Of a stretch of 64,000 bases of DNA, positions 42,362-51,768 are shown in pieces. Source of the DNA: Arthrobacter mangrovi (GTDB lineage Bacteria > Actinomycetota > Actinomycetes > Actinomycetales > Micrococcaceae); contig NZ_BRVS01000006.1 in the NCBI RefSeq assembly GCF_026011795.1, positions 54,274 to 118,273 on the forward strand. The letters are read 5' to 3'. The stretch's first letter is position 1. Each line of letters begins with the position of its first letter. The notes beneath the pieces were generated by a model that worked only from the letters and a program-made list of their open reading frames with translations, did not search any database and was not told the origin of the DNA. Made by a program: the position numbers and the translations under genes.

Positions 42362-42763
42362 TCACTCCGCTACCTGGTCCGGAACCGCGTTCAGCTCCTG
42401 CATCAGCCACTTCAGGGCCTCCGGGCGGGAGGTGAAGAAGCGGGTGGGGCAGGGCGGGTTGTGGACGCCGAGGAAGAAGTTGGCGATCACGCGGTCGACG
42501 GCCGATTTACCGAGGAGCGCGATGCGGTTGGCGGCGCAGGGGATGGAAAAGACGGCGCGGCCTCCGCGGGTGACGGACTCCGTGGTAGCCATGTCAACGA
42601 GCATGGGATGCTCGCTGTCGCCGCAGAGTTCGTTGACCGCGCGCATGGCTGCGTGGGCGTCGTCGGCTTCGATCCGGACGCCGGCGACCCACTTAAGGTT
42701 GAGGATGCCGTCGGCCCGGAGTTCAAGGGTGGCTTTGCCGCCTTCGACGGTGAGGGGTTCCAT
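42362..42763 (-). CDS. STAS/SpoIIAA-like hypothetical protein
   Basis: A 133-residue cytosolic protein. Its alternation (ATLELRADGILNLKWVAGV, ADDAHAAMRAVNEL, HPMLVDMATTESVTRGGRAV, NRIALLGKSAVDRVIANFFLG, PTRFFTSRPEALKWLMQEL) fits the STAS-like domain proteins common in Arthrobacter. AGGAGA precedes the ATG. Such proteins may sense small ligands or partner proteins; no partner is evident here. The 171 bases between it and the 74-residue frame hold nothing else I can name. Confidence 0.75.
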   Translation of the reverse strand: MEPLTVEGGKATLELRADGILNLKWVAGVRIEADDAHAAMRAVNELCGDSEHPMLVDMATTESVTRGGRAVFSIPCAANRIALLGKSAVDRVIANFFLGVHNPPCPTRFFTSRPEALKWLMQELNAVPDQVAE

Positions 42764-42956
42764 GGCTCTCTCCTGGGGATCGGGACGCTTGGAAGCAACG
42801 ATAAACCCGCGCCGGGCGCCAGCGGCAGAGGCGGCGCCGGTCCGGCGGCACGTTTACCCGGCCGATGTGCCCTACCCGTGTCGGGCCGGCGGTAATAGCA
42901 TGCTTGCGTGCTGCCGCTCAGGGCAGCCGATTTGGACCGCCGGAAGGGTTCTGACG

Positions 42957-43598
42957 ATGGCCGTGATCGACATCATCGGCAGCGGGCACATGGCCCGGGG
43001 TATCGCGATCCGGATGCTCAAGGGCAATAACACCGTCCGGATCCTGGGCCGGAACGGAACGCAGCTGCGGGACCTGGTGGAGTCCCTCGGCCCCGGAGCC
43101 AGCGGAGCCTACGCCGGCAATCCGCTGGAGGCCAGGATCGTGGTGCTGGCCGTGCCGCACGGGCAGGCCAAGCCGGTCATCCTCGAATATGCGGACGCCA
43201 TGGACGGCAAGATCGTCGTCGATATCAGCAACCCCCTGGACTACACGACCATGGACAGGCTCACCACGGCGCCGGGAAAGTCGGCGGCGGAGGAGGTCGC
43301 GGAACTGCTGGGCGGCCGGTCCGAGGTGGTCAAGGCGTTCAACACCACCTTCGCCCGGACGCTGGAGACCGGCATTGTCGCGGGGCAGCCGCTGGACGTG
43401 CTGATCGCCGGGGACTCCGAGGGCGCCAAGGAGGAGATCAGCGCGCTGGTGGCCGCGGGCGGCATGCGGCCGATCGACGTTGGTCCGCTGCGCAGGGCGC
43501 GCGAGCTGGAGGCAATCATGCTCCTGGTGTCCGGCCTGCAGGTCAATCCGGAGCATGTCCACTTCAACTGGGACACGGCGCTGAAGATCCTGCCGTAG
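42957..43598 (+). CDS. NAD(P)-binding F420-dependent reductase-like protein
   Basis: A 213-residue Rossmann protein with IIGSGHMARGIA, a short ILGRNG second strand typical of NADP binding, VVLAVPHGQ, VDISNPLDY, VKAFNTTF and a C-terminal DVGPLRRAREL. This is the layout of NADPH:F420 oxidoreductase-like proteins, many of which in actinobacteria do not use F420. GGAAGG precedes the ATG. It lies 28 bases before the formate dehydrogenase genes but has no established link to them. Confidence 0.82.
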   Translation: MAVIDIIGSGHMARGIAIRMLKGNNTVRILGRNGTQLRDLVESLGPGASGAYAGNPLEARIVVLAVPHGQAKPVILEYADAMDGKIVVDISNPLDYTTMDRLTTAPGKSAAEEVAELLGGRSEVVKAFNTTFARTLETGIVAGQPLDVLIAGDSEGAKEEISALVAAGGMRPIDVGPLRRARELEAIMLLVSGLQVNPEHVHFNWDTALKILP

Positions 43599-43626
43599 CA
43601 GGTTCTGGCCCGACGGGAGGGTGGCC

Positions 43627-45348
43627 GTGACAGCGGAGGGGCGCGACGTGAGCGCGGAGGACGACCCGCCGGGCCGCGCCGCCGGGGATCCCTTTTCCCG
43701 CTACGCGAGGCGGTTCGGGCGGCCGATCGAGTCCGTGCCGCAGACGCTGCGCGGCACGGACGCCGCTCCCGCCGCCGTGGCCTCCGCGCTGGGACTGCCA
43801 GCCGCAGCTGTGGAGGGACCGTCGTCGTTCTTTGCGGACTTCGCCGCGCCGCACGGCACGCGGCACGTCCGGGTGTGCGGGGCGGCCGCCTGCTTCGCGG
43901 CGAGTGCCGGCCGCCACCTGGCGGAGGTATCGGCGGCGCTCGGAGCGGTGCCGCATAGCGCTGCGGAGAACGACGGCGGCGCATCGGTCCAGGAGGTACG
44001 TTGCCTAGGGTACTGCTACGGCGGTCCGGCCGCGCTCGACGGCGACCGGCCCTGCGCGGGAGGCGACCTGGCGGACCAGCTGCTGGGCAGGGCGCCGCGG
44101 CGGAACCCCGCGGCCGAGGTCCACTGCCGCAGCCGCGTCCCGGTGGTGACGGCCGGCATCGTCGGCGGCGAGCAGCCGTGGCAAACCTGGCCGCGGATCG
44201 CAGCATCGGGAACTTCGCGCGATGTGCTGGCCGAAATCGGGGCCTCCCGGCTCCGGGGGCGCGGCGGCGCGGGATTCAGCACCGTTCGAAAGTGGCAGGC
44301 GGCATTGGCCTGTCCCGCGCCGCGGGTCGTGGTGGCCAATGGGGACGAAGGGGATCCGGGCTCCTATGTGGACCGGCTGCTGATGGAGCGGGACCCGCAC
44401 CGGCTGCTCGAAGGCCTGGCCATCGCCTGCTTCGCTGTGGGTGCCACCGAGGGGATCGTGTTCGTCCGGTCCGAATACCCGCAGGCCGCCGCCGAGGTCC
44501 GGCGGGCGGTGGCCGAGGCCGAAGCGGCCGGCCACCTCGGCACCGACGTGCACGGCAGCGGCATCGACCTGGGGATCCGCGTTGCCGAAGGAGCCGGCTC
44601 CTACGTTTCAGGAGAAGAGACGGCCCTGCTGAACGGGCTCGAGGGCCTGCGCGGCGTGGTCCGTCCGCGTCCGCCCTATCCCGCCGAGCACGGCCTTTTC
44701 GGCCGCCCCACCGTGGTCAACAATGTGGAGACCCTCGCCGCGGTGCCCTGGATCCTGCAGCACGGCGGGGATGCCTACGCGGAGCTGGGCGCACGCGCGG
44801 AGGCAGGCACCGTCGTCGTGTGCCTCTCCGAGAGATTCACCCGGCCCGGTGCCTATGAGGTGGAACCCGGCCTGCCGATCCGCCGGATCGTCGAGGAGTT
44901 CGGCGGCGGCCTGCGGGACGGAGCAACGCTGCGCGCGCTCCAGGTGGGCGGTCCGCTGGGCGGCTTCCTCGGCCCGGACGAGCTCGACCTGCCGCTGAGC
45001 GAAGCCGCGCTCGCCGACCACGGCGCCGCCCTCGGCCACGCCGGGATGGTGGCCTTCGACCAGCGCCTGACCGGCGAGCAGGTGCTCGGAAACCTCTGGG
45101 CCTTCGCGGAGGCGGAAAGCTGCGGCCAATGCTCGCCGTGCCGGGTGGGAACGAGGCTGGGCCGGATGCTCGCCTCGGCGGCCGATGGGCCCGGCGGGCC
45201 CGCCGGTCCGGCTCTGTCCGGACCCGTGGAGCGGCGGCGCCTGGTGCTGGACACGATGGCCGAGGCCAGCCTGTGCGCCTTCGGGCGCCGCGTGCCGGCC
45301 GCCGTGCGCAGCCTGGCCCGCGTGTACGGCTTGACGGGGTGGTCCTGA
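43627..45348 (+). CDS. NAD-linked formate dehydrogenase, NuoE/NuoF-like beta subunit
   Basis: A 573-residue diaphorase subunit. Its N-terminal NuoE-like part has the [2Fe-2S] cysteines CGAAAC and CLGYC; the NuoF-like part has GRGGAGF for NADH, NGDEGDPGSY for FMN, and the [4Fe-4S] set SCGQCSPCRVG plus a later SLCAFG. The NuoE and NuoF parts are fused. The GTG at 43627 sits 6 bases after GGGAGG; an earlier GTG at 43621 touches that site. Its stop overlaps the alpha subunit start as TGATG. It passes electrons from formate to NAD. Confidence 0.9.
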   Translation: MTAEGRDVSAEDDPPGRAAGDPFSRYARRFGRPIESVPQTLRGTDAAPAAVASALGLPAAAVEGPSSFFADFAAPHGTRHVRVCGAAACFAASAGRHLAEVSAALGAVPHSAAENDGGASVQEVRCLGYCYGGPAALDGDRPCAGGDLADQLLGRAPRRNPAAEVHCRSRVPVVTAGIVGGEQPWQTWPRIAASGTSRDVLAEIGASRLRGRGGAGFSTVRKWQAALACPAPRVVVANGDEGDPGSYVDRLLMERDPHRLLEGLAIACFAVGATEGIVFVRSEYPQAAAEVRRAVAEAEAAGHLGTDVHGSGIDLGIRVAEGAGSYVSGEETALLNGLEGLRGVVRPRPPYPAEHGLFGRPTVVNNVETLAAVPWILQHGGDAYAELGARAEAGTVVVCLSERFTRPGAYEVEPGLPIRRIVEEFGGGLRDGATLRALQVGGPLGGFLGPDELDLPLSEAALADHGAALGHAGMVAFDQRLTGEQVLGNLWAFAEAESCGQCSPCRVGTRLGRMLASAADGPGGPAGPALSGPVERRRLVLDTMAEASLCAFGRRVPAAVRSLARVYGLTGWS

Positions 45349-48074
45349 TGCACCTGACTGTGGACGGGCAGCGTGTCGAAGTCCCGGCCGGTGCCATGCT
45401 GCTGGCGGCGGTTCGCGCCGCCGGCCGGACCCTGCCGGCGCTGTGCAACGATGACCGGCTCACCCCGGCCGCCTCGTGCCGGACCTGCCTGGTCTCGGTT
45501 CCCGACCGGGGGCTGGTGGCGGCATGCAGCACTCCGGCCGAGGAAGGCCTGGCGGTTTCGGTTGATGCTGCCGGTGCGGCCCGGAAGGACGCGCTGCAGA
45601 TCATCGTGGAGGGGCTGCCGCCGTGGGCGCTGGAGGTGCCGGCCGACCGCAGCGAGCTGGTCCGGGAATGCCGGGCCGCCGGCGTGCGCGCTTCCGCCGT
45701 GCCGCTTCCGTGGCCGTCGCGCGGCACCGACCGCTCGCACCCGTACGTCAAACTCGACCGGGACCTGTGCATCGCCTGCGGACGCTGCGTGCGGGTCTGC
45801 GCGGAACTGCAGGGCACCTTTGCGCTGACCCTGGCCGGCCGCGGTGCGGACGCCGTCGTCGCTCCCGGCACCGGCGGCGAATGGGCCGCGTCCGACTGCG
45901 TCTCCTGCGGTGCCTGCGTGGACACCTGCCCCACCGGCGCCCTCTCCGAGCCGGGGCTGCTGGACCCGCGCCCGATCGAGCGCCGGACGCTGACCACCTG
46001 CGGGTTCTGCGGCGTCGGCTGCAGCCTTGAGGTCGCGGCCCGGGACAACGGCATCGCCACGGTCCGTCCCGTGGACGACGGCGGAGTGAACCGGGGGCAC
46101 GCCTGCGTCAAGGGGCGCTTCTCCCATGGTTTCGTAACCTCCCCGGAACGGCTCACCGCTCCCTTGGTCCGCCGCGGCGGGAGCCTGGAGCCGGCCAGCT
46201 GGGAGGAGACCATCGGTTTTGTGGCCGGCCGGCTGGCGGAGCACCGCGGCACGGAGCCGGACTCCTTCGCGCTGATCTCCTCGGCCCGCGCGACCAATGA
46301 GGAGAACTACCTGGCCCAGAAGTTCGCGCGGGCCGTGATGGGCACCAACAACGTGGACAACTGCGCCCGCGTCTGCCACGCGCCGTCGGCCGCGGGGCTC
46401 GCGGCCACCTTCGGGCTGGGCGGCGGCACCAACCCGTTCGACGACCTGGACCGGTGCGACACCGTCCTGCTGGTCGGCGCCAACCCCACGCACGCCCATC
46501 CGGTCGTGGGTTCGCGACTGTTCCAGCGGGTGGTGGACGGCGCCCGGCTGGTCGTCGTCGATCCCCGCCGGACGCTCCTGGCCCGGCACGCGGACGTCCA
46601 CCTGCGGCCGCGGCCGGGGACCAACGTGGCGCTGTTCCACGGCCTGGCCCATGTGCTGGTCCGGGACGGGCTGGCGGACACCGGATTCCTGGAGACCCAT
46701 ACCACCGGCTTCGATGACCTGCAGGAGCTGCTGCGGGACTATCCGCCGGAGCGCGCCAGCGCCATCACCGGCGTGCCGGCCCGGGACCTGGAAAGCGCCG
46801 CGCGGCTGTACGGGAACTCCCGGGCGCCGATGATCTTCTACGGGCTCGGCGTCACCGAGCACCGGCACGGCACCGACGGCGTCCGCGCGCTCGCCAACCT
46901 GGCCCTGCTCGGCGGCGCCGTAGGGCCGGGCAGCGGCGGCGGCATCAATCCGCTGCGCGGGCAGAACAACGTGCAGGGTGCCTGCGACATGGGCGCCATG
47001 CCTGATGCGCTGCCCGGCTACCAGAAGGTGCTCGACGACGGCGCCCGCGCCCGGTTCTCCGAGGCCTGGGGGACCGGGATCTCCCCGCGCCCGGGCCTGC
47101 GGATCCCGCAGATGTTCGACGCCGCCCGCAGCGGCACGCTGAAGGCGCTGTGGGCCATCGGGGAGGACGTGCTCGCCACCGGTGCGGACAGCTCCTCGGT
47201 GGAGGCTGCGCTCGAGGCGTGCCCGCTGGTCATCTGCAACGATCTCTTCCTGTCCGCCACGGCGCGGATGGCCGACGTGGTCTTCCCGGTCGCGGCCTGG
47301 CTGGAGAAGGACGGGACGTTCGTCAACTTCGACCGGCGCTTCCAGCGGGTGCGGCCTGCAGTCCGGCCGCCGGCCGGGGTGCGCACCGACTTCGAGGTGC
47401 TGCACGCCGTCGCCGCGGCCATGGGCGCCGACCTCGGCTGCCCCACGCCGGAGGCGGCCCTGGCGGAGTGCGCGGAACTGGCCCCGCTGTTCGCCGGGAT
47501 CTCGCACCAGCGCCTGGACCAGGCCGGGGCCCTGCACTGGCCCTGTACCTCGGCGGAGTCACCGGGCACGCCGCGGCTTTACCGGGAACGGTTCGCCACC
47601 CCCGACGGCCTGGCGCACCTGGCCGTCCGGCCCTACCTTCCGCCGGGGGAGGAGACCGACGGCGACTTCCCCTTCCTGCTGATCACCGGCCGCCGTGGCG
47701 AGCACTACAACACCGGCAGCATGACCCGCCGCACGGGCAACCTGGCGCTGCTCCCGCAGGAAACCCTGGACATCGACGCCGCCGACGCGGCCTCCTTCGG
47801 CCTCCGCAACGGGGACCCCGTGCAGCTCACCAGCCGGCACGGCCGGGCGGTGCTGCCGGCCCGGATCACCGACGACGTCGAACCGGGGCAGCTGTTTGCC
47901 GGGTTCCACTTCCCGGGTGCAGGGGTCAACAACCTGACCTCCGCCGTCGTGGACGAGGCCACGGGCTGCCCCGAGTACAAACTGACTGCCGTCCGTATCC
48001 GGCCCGCCCCCGCGGGATGGGGAACGGCGTCATTGGCTATACGGCGGCGCGATTCGTGGAGCCGCGGACGATGA
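45348..48074 (+). CDS. Formate dehydrogenase alpha subunit, molybdopterin type
   Basis: A 908-residue catalytic subunit. The N-terminus is NuoG-like: a [2Fe-2S] ferredoxin domain (ALCNDDRL, SCRTCLV), a His/Cys cluster and two [4Fe-4S] sets (CIACGRCVRVC, CVSCGACVDTC). Next comes the molybdopterin domain with CGFCGVGC, RGHACVKGRF and NCARVCHAP, where Cys replaces the selenocysteine of E. coli FdhF. The C-terminal cofactor domain contains ITGRRGEHYNTG. It oxidises formate to carbon dioxide. Its end overlaps the convergent LacI gene by 38 bases. No FdhD sulfurtransferase or gamma subunit is visible in the window. Confidence 0.93.
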   Translation: MHLTVDGQRVEVPAGAMLLAAVRAAGRTLPALCNDDRLTPAASCRTCLVSVPDRGLVAACSTPAEEGLAVSVDAAGAARKDALQIIVEGLPPWALEVPADRSELVRECRAAGVRASAVPLPWPSRGTDRSHPYVKLDRDLCIACGRCVRVCAELQGTFALTLAGRGADAVVAPGTGGEWAASDCVSCGACVDTCPTGALSEPGLLDPRPIERRTLTTCGFCGVGCSLEVAARDNGIATVRPVDDGGVNRGHACVKGRFSHGFVTSPERLTAPLVRRGGSLEPASWEETIGFVAGRLAEHRGTEPDSFALISSARATNEENYLAQKFARAVMGTNNVDNCARVCHAPSAAGLAATFGLGGGTNPFDDLDRCDTVLLVGANPTHAHPVVGSRLFQRVVDGARLVVVDPRRTLLARHADVHLRPRPGTNVALFHGLAHVLVRDGLADTGFLETHTTGFDDLQELLRDYPPERASAITGVPARDLESAARLYGNSRAPMIFYGLGVTEHRHGTDGVRALANLALLGGAVGPGSGGGINPLRGQNNVQGACDMGAMPDALPGYQKVLDDGARARFSEAWGTGISPRPGLRIPQMFDAARSGTLKALWAIGEDVLATGADSSSVEAALEACPLVICNDLFLSATARMADVVFPVAAWLEKDGTFVNFDRRFQRVRPAVRPPAGVRTDFEVLHAVAAAMGADLGCPTPEAALAECAELAPLFAGISHQRLDQAGALHWPCTSAESPGTPRLYRERFATPDGLAHLAVRPYLPPGEETDGDFPFLLITGRRGEHYNTGSMTRRTGNLALLPQETLDIDAADAASFGLRNGDPVQLTSRHGRAVLPARITDDVEPGQLFAGFHFPGAGVNNLTSAVVDEATGCPEYKLTAVRIRPAPAGWGTASLAIRRRDSWSRGR

Positions 48075-49089
48075 GGGAGCTTTCCAGCGTGAGCTGGGGC
48101 TGCTCGAGCTCGCGGCCTTCAATCAGGGCGCGGAGCTGTTCGCCGGCCTTGGCGCCCAGCGGCTCGGCCGGGAGGTGGACGCTGGTTAGGCCCGGACTGC
48201 TGGTGGCGGAGTAGGGCAGGTCGTCGAAGCCGGCGACAGCAAGTTCCTCAGGGACCCGGAGGCCGGCCACGCGGGCTTCCTGCAGCACGCCGTAGGCGTG
48301 GGTGTCCGTGGCGCAGACGACGGCAGTCACCCCCGCCCGCTGCCAGCGCGGCCAGGCGGCGGCGAACGCTTCGGCCGCCGCTCCGACGTCGATGGTGGTG
48401 GTCAGGTCGGACTGCTCGACCGCCATGCCGCGGGCAGCGGCCTCCTCGAGGAATGCCTCGCGGCGCAGTTCGAAGGTTGCCGTCCCGGTGACGCTGTCCA
48501 TGTAGGCGACCCGGCGGTGTCCGCTGCCGGCCAGATGCGCGGCGAGCTCACGCGCGCCATGGGCGACGTCGAGGTTGACGGACGGGGCGTAGTCCTCCAG
48601 TCCGGGGGCATCCAACAGCACCAGCGGGCCGGTGCTGGAGAGGTCTTCGATGAATTCCGCGTCGGGGGCGTCCACCAGCAGGCCGGCGGGGCGAAGCGCG
48701 AGGATCCGGCGGATGTCGTCCGCGCGGGGGAATTCGCCGGCCTCCGTGACGGAGAGCAGCAGCTGGAAATCGGAGCCAAGGGACTCGCGGACGCCGGCGA
48801 TGACCTTGGCGAAGAACGGGTTGGAGATGTCCGGGGCGACCAGGACCACGATGGAGCTGACGCCGCGGGCCAGCGAGCTGCCGACGCTGTCCACCACGTA
48901 GCCGAGTTCGGCGATCGCCTGCCGGACCCTGGCGACGTTGCCCTCCGAAACCCGGCCGCTCGTTTTGCCGTTGGCGACCAGGGAAACCGTGGCGGTGGAG
49001 ACGCCGGCCCGGGCGGCAACCATCGCCGCGGTCACGCGCTTCCCGGGCCGATGCTGCTGGGGTCGGGGCACGGTTTCCATAGGCTCCAT
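48037..49089 (-). CDS. LacI family transcriptional regulator
   Basis: A 350-residue repressor with an N-terminal helix-turn-helix and hinge (TAAMVAARAGVSTATVSLVA, then VRQAIAELGYVVDS) and a periplasmic-binding-protein-like effector domain ending in AVAGFDDLPYS and VHLPAEPLG. The start is uncertain: ATG at 49089, a GTG three codons earlier, or an ATG three codons later, none with a clear ribosome site. It is divergent from the nucleoside hydrolase operon with operator-like repeats between, so it should repress that operon until a nucleoside or ribose-type ligand appears. Confidence 0.87.
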   Translation of the reverse strand: MEPMETVPRPQQHRPGKRVTAAMVAARAGVSTATVSLVANGKTSGRVSEGNVARVRQAIAELGYVVDSVGSSLARGVSSIVVLVAPDISNPFFAKVIAGVRESLGSDFQLLLSVTEAGEFPRADDIRRILALRPAGLLVDAPDAEFIEDLSSTGPLVLLDAPGLEDYAPSVNLDVAHGARELAAHLAGSGHRRVAYMDSVTGTATFELRREAFLEEAAARGMAVEQSDLTTTIDVGAAAEAFAAAWPRWQRAGVTAVVCATDTHAYGVLQEARVAGLRVPEELAVAGFDDLPYSATSSPGLTSVHLPAEPLGAKAGEQLRALIEGRELEQPQLTLESSLIVRGSTNRAAV

Positions 49090-49117
49090 CGTAGGCACGT
49101 TCGGGTAGAGGGGAAGA

Positions 49118-49154
49118 TCAACCGCTTGCCCTGGACTTCGTCAAGCGTTTGACG
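49118..49154. promoter_or_regulatory. Two LacI-type operators
   Basis: CGTCAAGCGTTTGACG (49139-49154) has 6-bp arms CGTCAA/TTGACG, and the weaker TCAACCGCTTGC lies 23 bases away (49118-49129), about two helical turns. Both fit the TCAA-N4-TTGA form used by many actinobacterial LacI repressors. Confidence 0.65.
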
Positions 49155-49231
49155 TAGAAGGGTAGCAGATGCCACACTTCCTCTGATTGAAGTGCCCTTC
49201 GCGGCGCGCCCCGATGACGTGGAGAAAATAT

Positions 49232-50311
49232 ATGGACGCCACATCCGTCAGCCCCGAACCCCGAAAAATCATCCTCGACTGCGACCCGGGGCACGATGAC
49301 GCCGTCGCCCTGCTGCTGGCCCACGGCAACCCGAACATCGAACTGCTCGCCGTGACCACCGTCGTCGGCAACCAGACGCTGGAGAAGGTCACCAAAAATG
49401 CGCTGGCGGTCGGGACCATCGCCGGCATGACCGGCGTCCCCTTCGCCGCGGGCTGCGACCGCCCGCTCGTGCGGACCATCGAGACGGCCCCGGACATCCA
49501 CGGCGAGTCCGGCATGGACGGCCCCGCCCAGCCGGAGTCCGCGATCGAGCTGGACCCGCGCCACGCCGTCGACCTCATCATCGACACGGTCATGGCCCAC
49601 GAGCCCGGCACCGTGACCCTGGTCCCGACCGGCGGCCTGACCAACATCGCGATGGCCGCCCGCAAGGAGCCGCGCATCGTCGAGCGGGTCAAGGAAGTGG
49701 TCCTGATGGGCGGCGGCTACCACGTGGGTAACTGGAGCGCCGTGGCCGAATTCAACATCATCATCGATCCCGAGGCCGCCCACATCGTCTTCAATGAGAA
49801 GTGGCCGGTGGTCATGGTGGGGCTCGACCTCACGCACCAGGCGCTCGCCACCCCGGACGTCGTCGCGCAGATCGAGTCGGTGGGCACCGGCCCGGCCCGC
49901 TTCGTCCGCGAGCTGATGGACTTCTTCGCGCAGACCTACAAGGACGCGCAGGGATTCGACTACCCGCCGGTCCACGACCCGTGCGCCGTGGCCTACGTGA
50001 TCGACCCGACCGTGATGACCACCCGGCGCGTCCCGGTCAACATCGAGCTGCAGGGCATGCACACCCTGGGCATGACGGTGGCCGACTTCCGCGCCCCGGC
50101 TCCGGCGGATTGCCACACGTCCGTGGCGGTGGAACTGGACCGGGAGAAGTTCTGGAACCTGGTCACCGACGCGCTGGTGCGCATCGGCGAGGTCGCTCCC
50201 GGAGCATCCGTTGCCACGCTGCCTTCGGCGCGCACGCCAGGCATGCCCGGACGTACGACGGCGGCGTCCTCCTCCGCGGCAACCCTGACCCCCGAGGCGG
50301 TGGCGTCATGA
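49232..50311 (+). CDS. Inosine-uridine preferring nucleoside hydrolase family protein
   Basis: A 359-residue N-ribohydrolase that splits nucleosides into base and ribose. It has the calcium-binding DCDPGHDDA motif near the N-terminus, LVPTGGLTNIA, MGGGYHVGNWSAVAEFNI, GLDLTHQ and HDPCAVAYVI, the complete family set. GGAG precedes the ATG at 49232. A Ser/Ala/Pro-rich tail of about 30 residues follows the domain. It is the first gene of a three-gene operon with ATGA overlaps, followed by a transporter and a ribokinase. Confidence 0.92.
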   Translation: MDATSVSPEPRKIILDCDPGHDDAVALLLAHGNPNIELLAVTTVVGNQTLEKVTKNALAVGTIAGMTGVPFAAGCDRPLVRTIETAPDIHGESGMDGPAQPESAIELDPRHAVDLIIDTVMAHEPGTVTLVPTGGLTNIAMAARKEPRIVERVKEVVLMGGGYHVGNWSAVAEFNIIIDPEAAHIVFNEKWPVVMVGLDLTHQALATPDVVAQIESVGTGPARFVRELMDFFAQTYKDAQGFDYPPVHDPCAVAYVIDPTVMTTRRVPVNIELQGMHTLGMTVADFRAPAPADCHTSVAVELDREKFWNLVTDALVRIGEVAPGASVATLPSARTPGMPGRTTAASSSAATLTPEAVAS

Positions 50312-51768
50312 GCACGGTCCTGGCCGACACCAAGACCGCGCGCGGCGGCACCACCGCGCTGATGGTCGCGCTGCTGACAGCCTGCGTGGCCTTCCAGCTC
50401 AACGCCTCCATGCTCAGCCCGGCGCTGGTCACGATGGGCGAGGAACTGCAGACCGACCAGGCCTCGATCGGCCTGTCGCAGACCTGGTTCTTCACTACCG
50501 CCGCGCTGTTCTCCCTCTTCCTGCCCCGGCTCAGCGACGTGGTCGGGCGGAAGCGGATCCTGGTCGGAATGATGCTGCTGACCGCCGCCGGCTCGGTGAT
50601 CGCAGCGCTGGCCCCGGACATCACCTGGCTCTTCGTCGGCCGCATCATCCAGGGCGTCAGCGGGCCCACCGTGCCGCTGTGCCTGATCATGCTGCGCACC
50701 GCCGTTCCCAACCCCAAGTCCTACGGCACCATGATGGGCGTCATCCTTGCCGTCAACGGCGGCGTGGCCGGCGTCGACTCCTTCCTCGGCGGCTACCTGG
50801 CCGAGCACCACGGCTTCCGCAGCATCTTCTGGTTCATGGCCGTCCTCGGCGTGATCGCCGCGCTCCTCGTCGCCCGCCTGACCCGCGAGAGCAAGCCCCA
50901 GGCCGGCACGACGATGGACTGGGTCGGCGTGTTCTTCATCGTCGTCGCCGTCGGCACCGCCCTCACCGCGCTGAACGAGGCCGCCAAGCTTGTCGGCGCG
51001 TTCGACGCTGGCACGCTTGTCCTGGCCGTGGTGCTGCTCGCAGTCTCCGCCGCAGCCTTCGCCGCGTTCTGGGCCACCGAGAAGCGCACCAAGCAGCCGA
51101 TGGTCGAGATCGTCCACCTGCGCCAGCGCGCCACCTGGGCCCCGCTGCTCACCACCGTGCTGACGATGACCGGCATCTTCGCCGTCATTAACGGCATCGT
51201 CCCGGCCTACGTGCAGGCCGCCGAGCCCGGCTTCGGCGTCGGCCCCACCGAGATGGCGCTGCTCATCCTGACCCCGTACGCGCTGCTGGGCTGGATCTTC
51301 GGCCCGATCAGCGGCCGGCTCGCGCCCGTGTTCGGCTACACCACCGTGCTGCGCATCGGCATGGTCGGAAGCCTCGTTGCGCTCGGCATCATCGTGCTCT
51401 TCGGCCTGGACAGCCTGCCGCTGATGGTGGCCGGCACCGCGCTGCTCGGCATCATGTACGCCGGCACCGCGAACATCATGCTCAACGGCCTCGGCGTGGT
51501 GCTCTCGCCCCCGGGCAACCCCGGCTTCCTGCCGGGCATGAACGCCGGCGCCTTCAACCTCGGCGCCGGACTGAGCTTCCTGGTGCTGCCGGCCGTCCTG
51601 GTGGGAACCTCCGCCCTCGGCGACCGCGGTTCCTACTTCACCGTCGTGATCGTCGGCCTGGTCATTACCGCCGCCGCGTTCGCCGCCTCGCTGCTGATCC
51701 CCAAGCCCGTCGAGGCCGAGGTGCAGGAAGAGGGCTCCAAGCCCATCGACGCCGGAGCGGCACGATGA
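50308..51768 (+). CDS. MFS transporter (DHA2-like, 14-helix type)
   Basis: A 486-residue major facilitator with LPRLSDVVGRKRILVGM as motif A and GRIIQGVSGPTVPLCLIML following it, and about fourteen hydrophobic segments. DHA2 members are mostly exporters, but the overlaps with nucleoside hydrolase and ribokinase suggest nucleoside or pentose uptake. Its start overlaps the hydrolase stop and its stop overlaps the ribokinase start, both as ATGA. Confidence 0.85.
   Translation: MSTVLADTKTARGGTTALMVALLTACVAFQLNASMLSPALVTMGEELQTDQASIGLSQTWFFTTAALFSLFLPRLSDVVGRKRILVGMMLLTAAGSVIAALAPDITWLFVGRIIQGVSGPTVPLCLIMLRTAVPNPKSYGTMMGVILAVNGGVAGVDSFLGGYLAEHHGFRSIFWFMAVLGVIAALLVARLTRESKPQAGTTMDWVGVFFIVVAVGTALTALNEAAKLVGAFDAGTLVLAVVLLAVSAAAFAAFWATEKRTKQPMVEIVHLRQRATWAPLLTTVLTMTGIFAVINGIVPAYVQAAEPGFGVGPTEMALLILTPYALLGWIFGPISGRLAPVFGYTTVLRIGMVGSLVALGIIVLFGLDSLPLMVAGTALLGIMYAGTANIMLNGLGVVLSPPGNPGFLPGMNAGAFNLGAGLSFLVLPAVLVGTSALGDRGSYFTVVIVGLVITAAAFAASLLIPKPVEAEVQEEGSKPIDAGAAR

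Noticed and set aside
44853..47537. Minus-strand frame of about 890 codons opposite the formate dehydrogenase
   Set aside because: The plus-strand genes show complete iron-sulfur, NAD and molybdopterin motifs; the antisense frame has none.
45348..48074. Selenocysteine in the formate dehydrogenase
   Set aside because: The active-site codon reads Cys within NCARVCHAP and there is no in-frame TGA.
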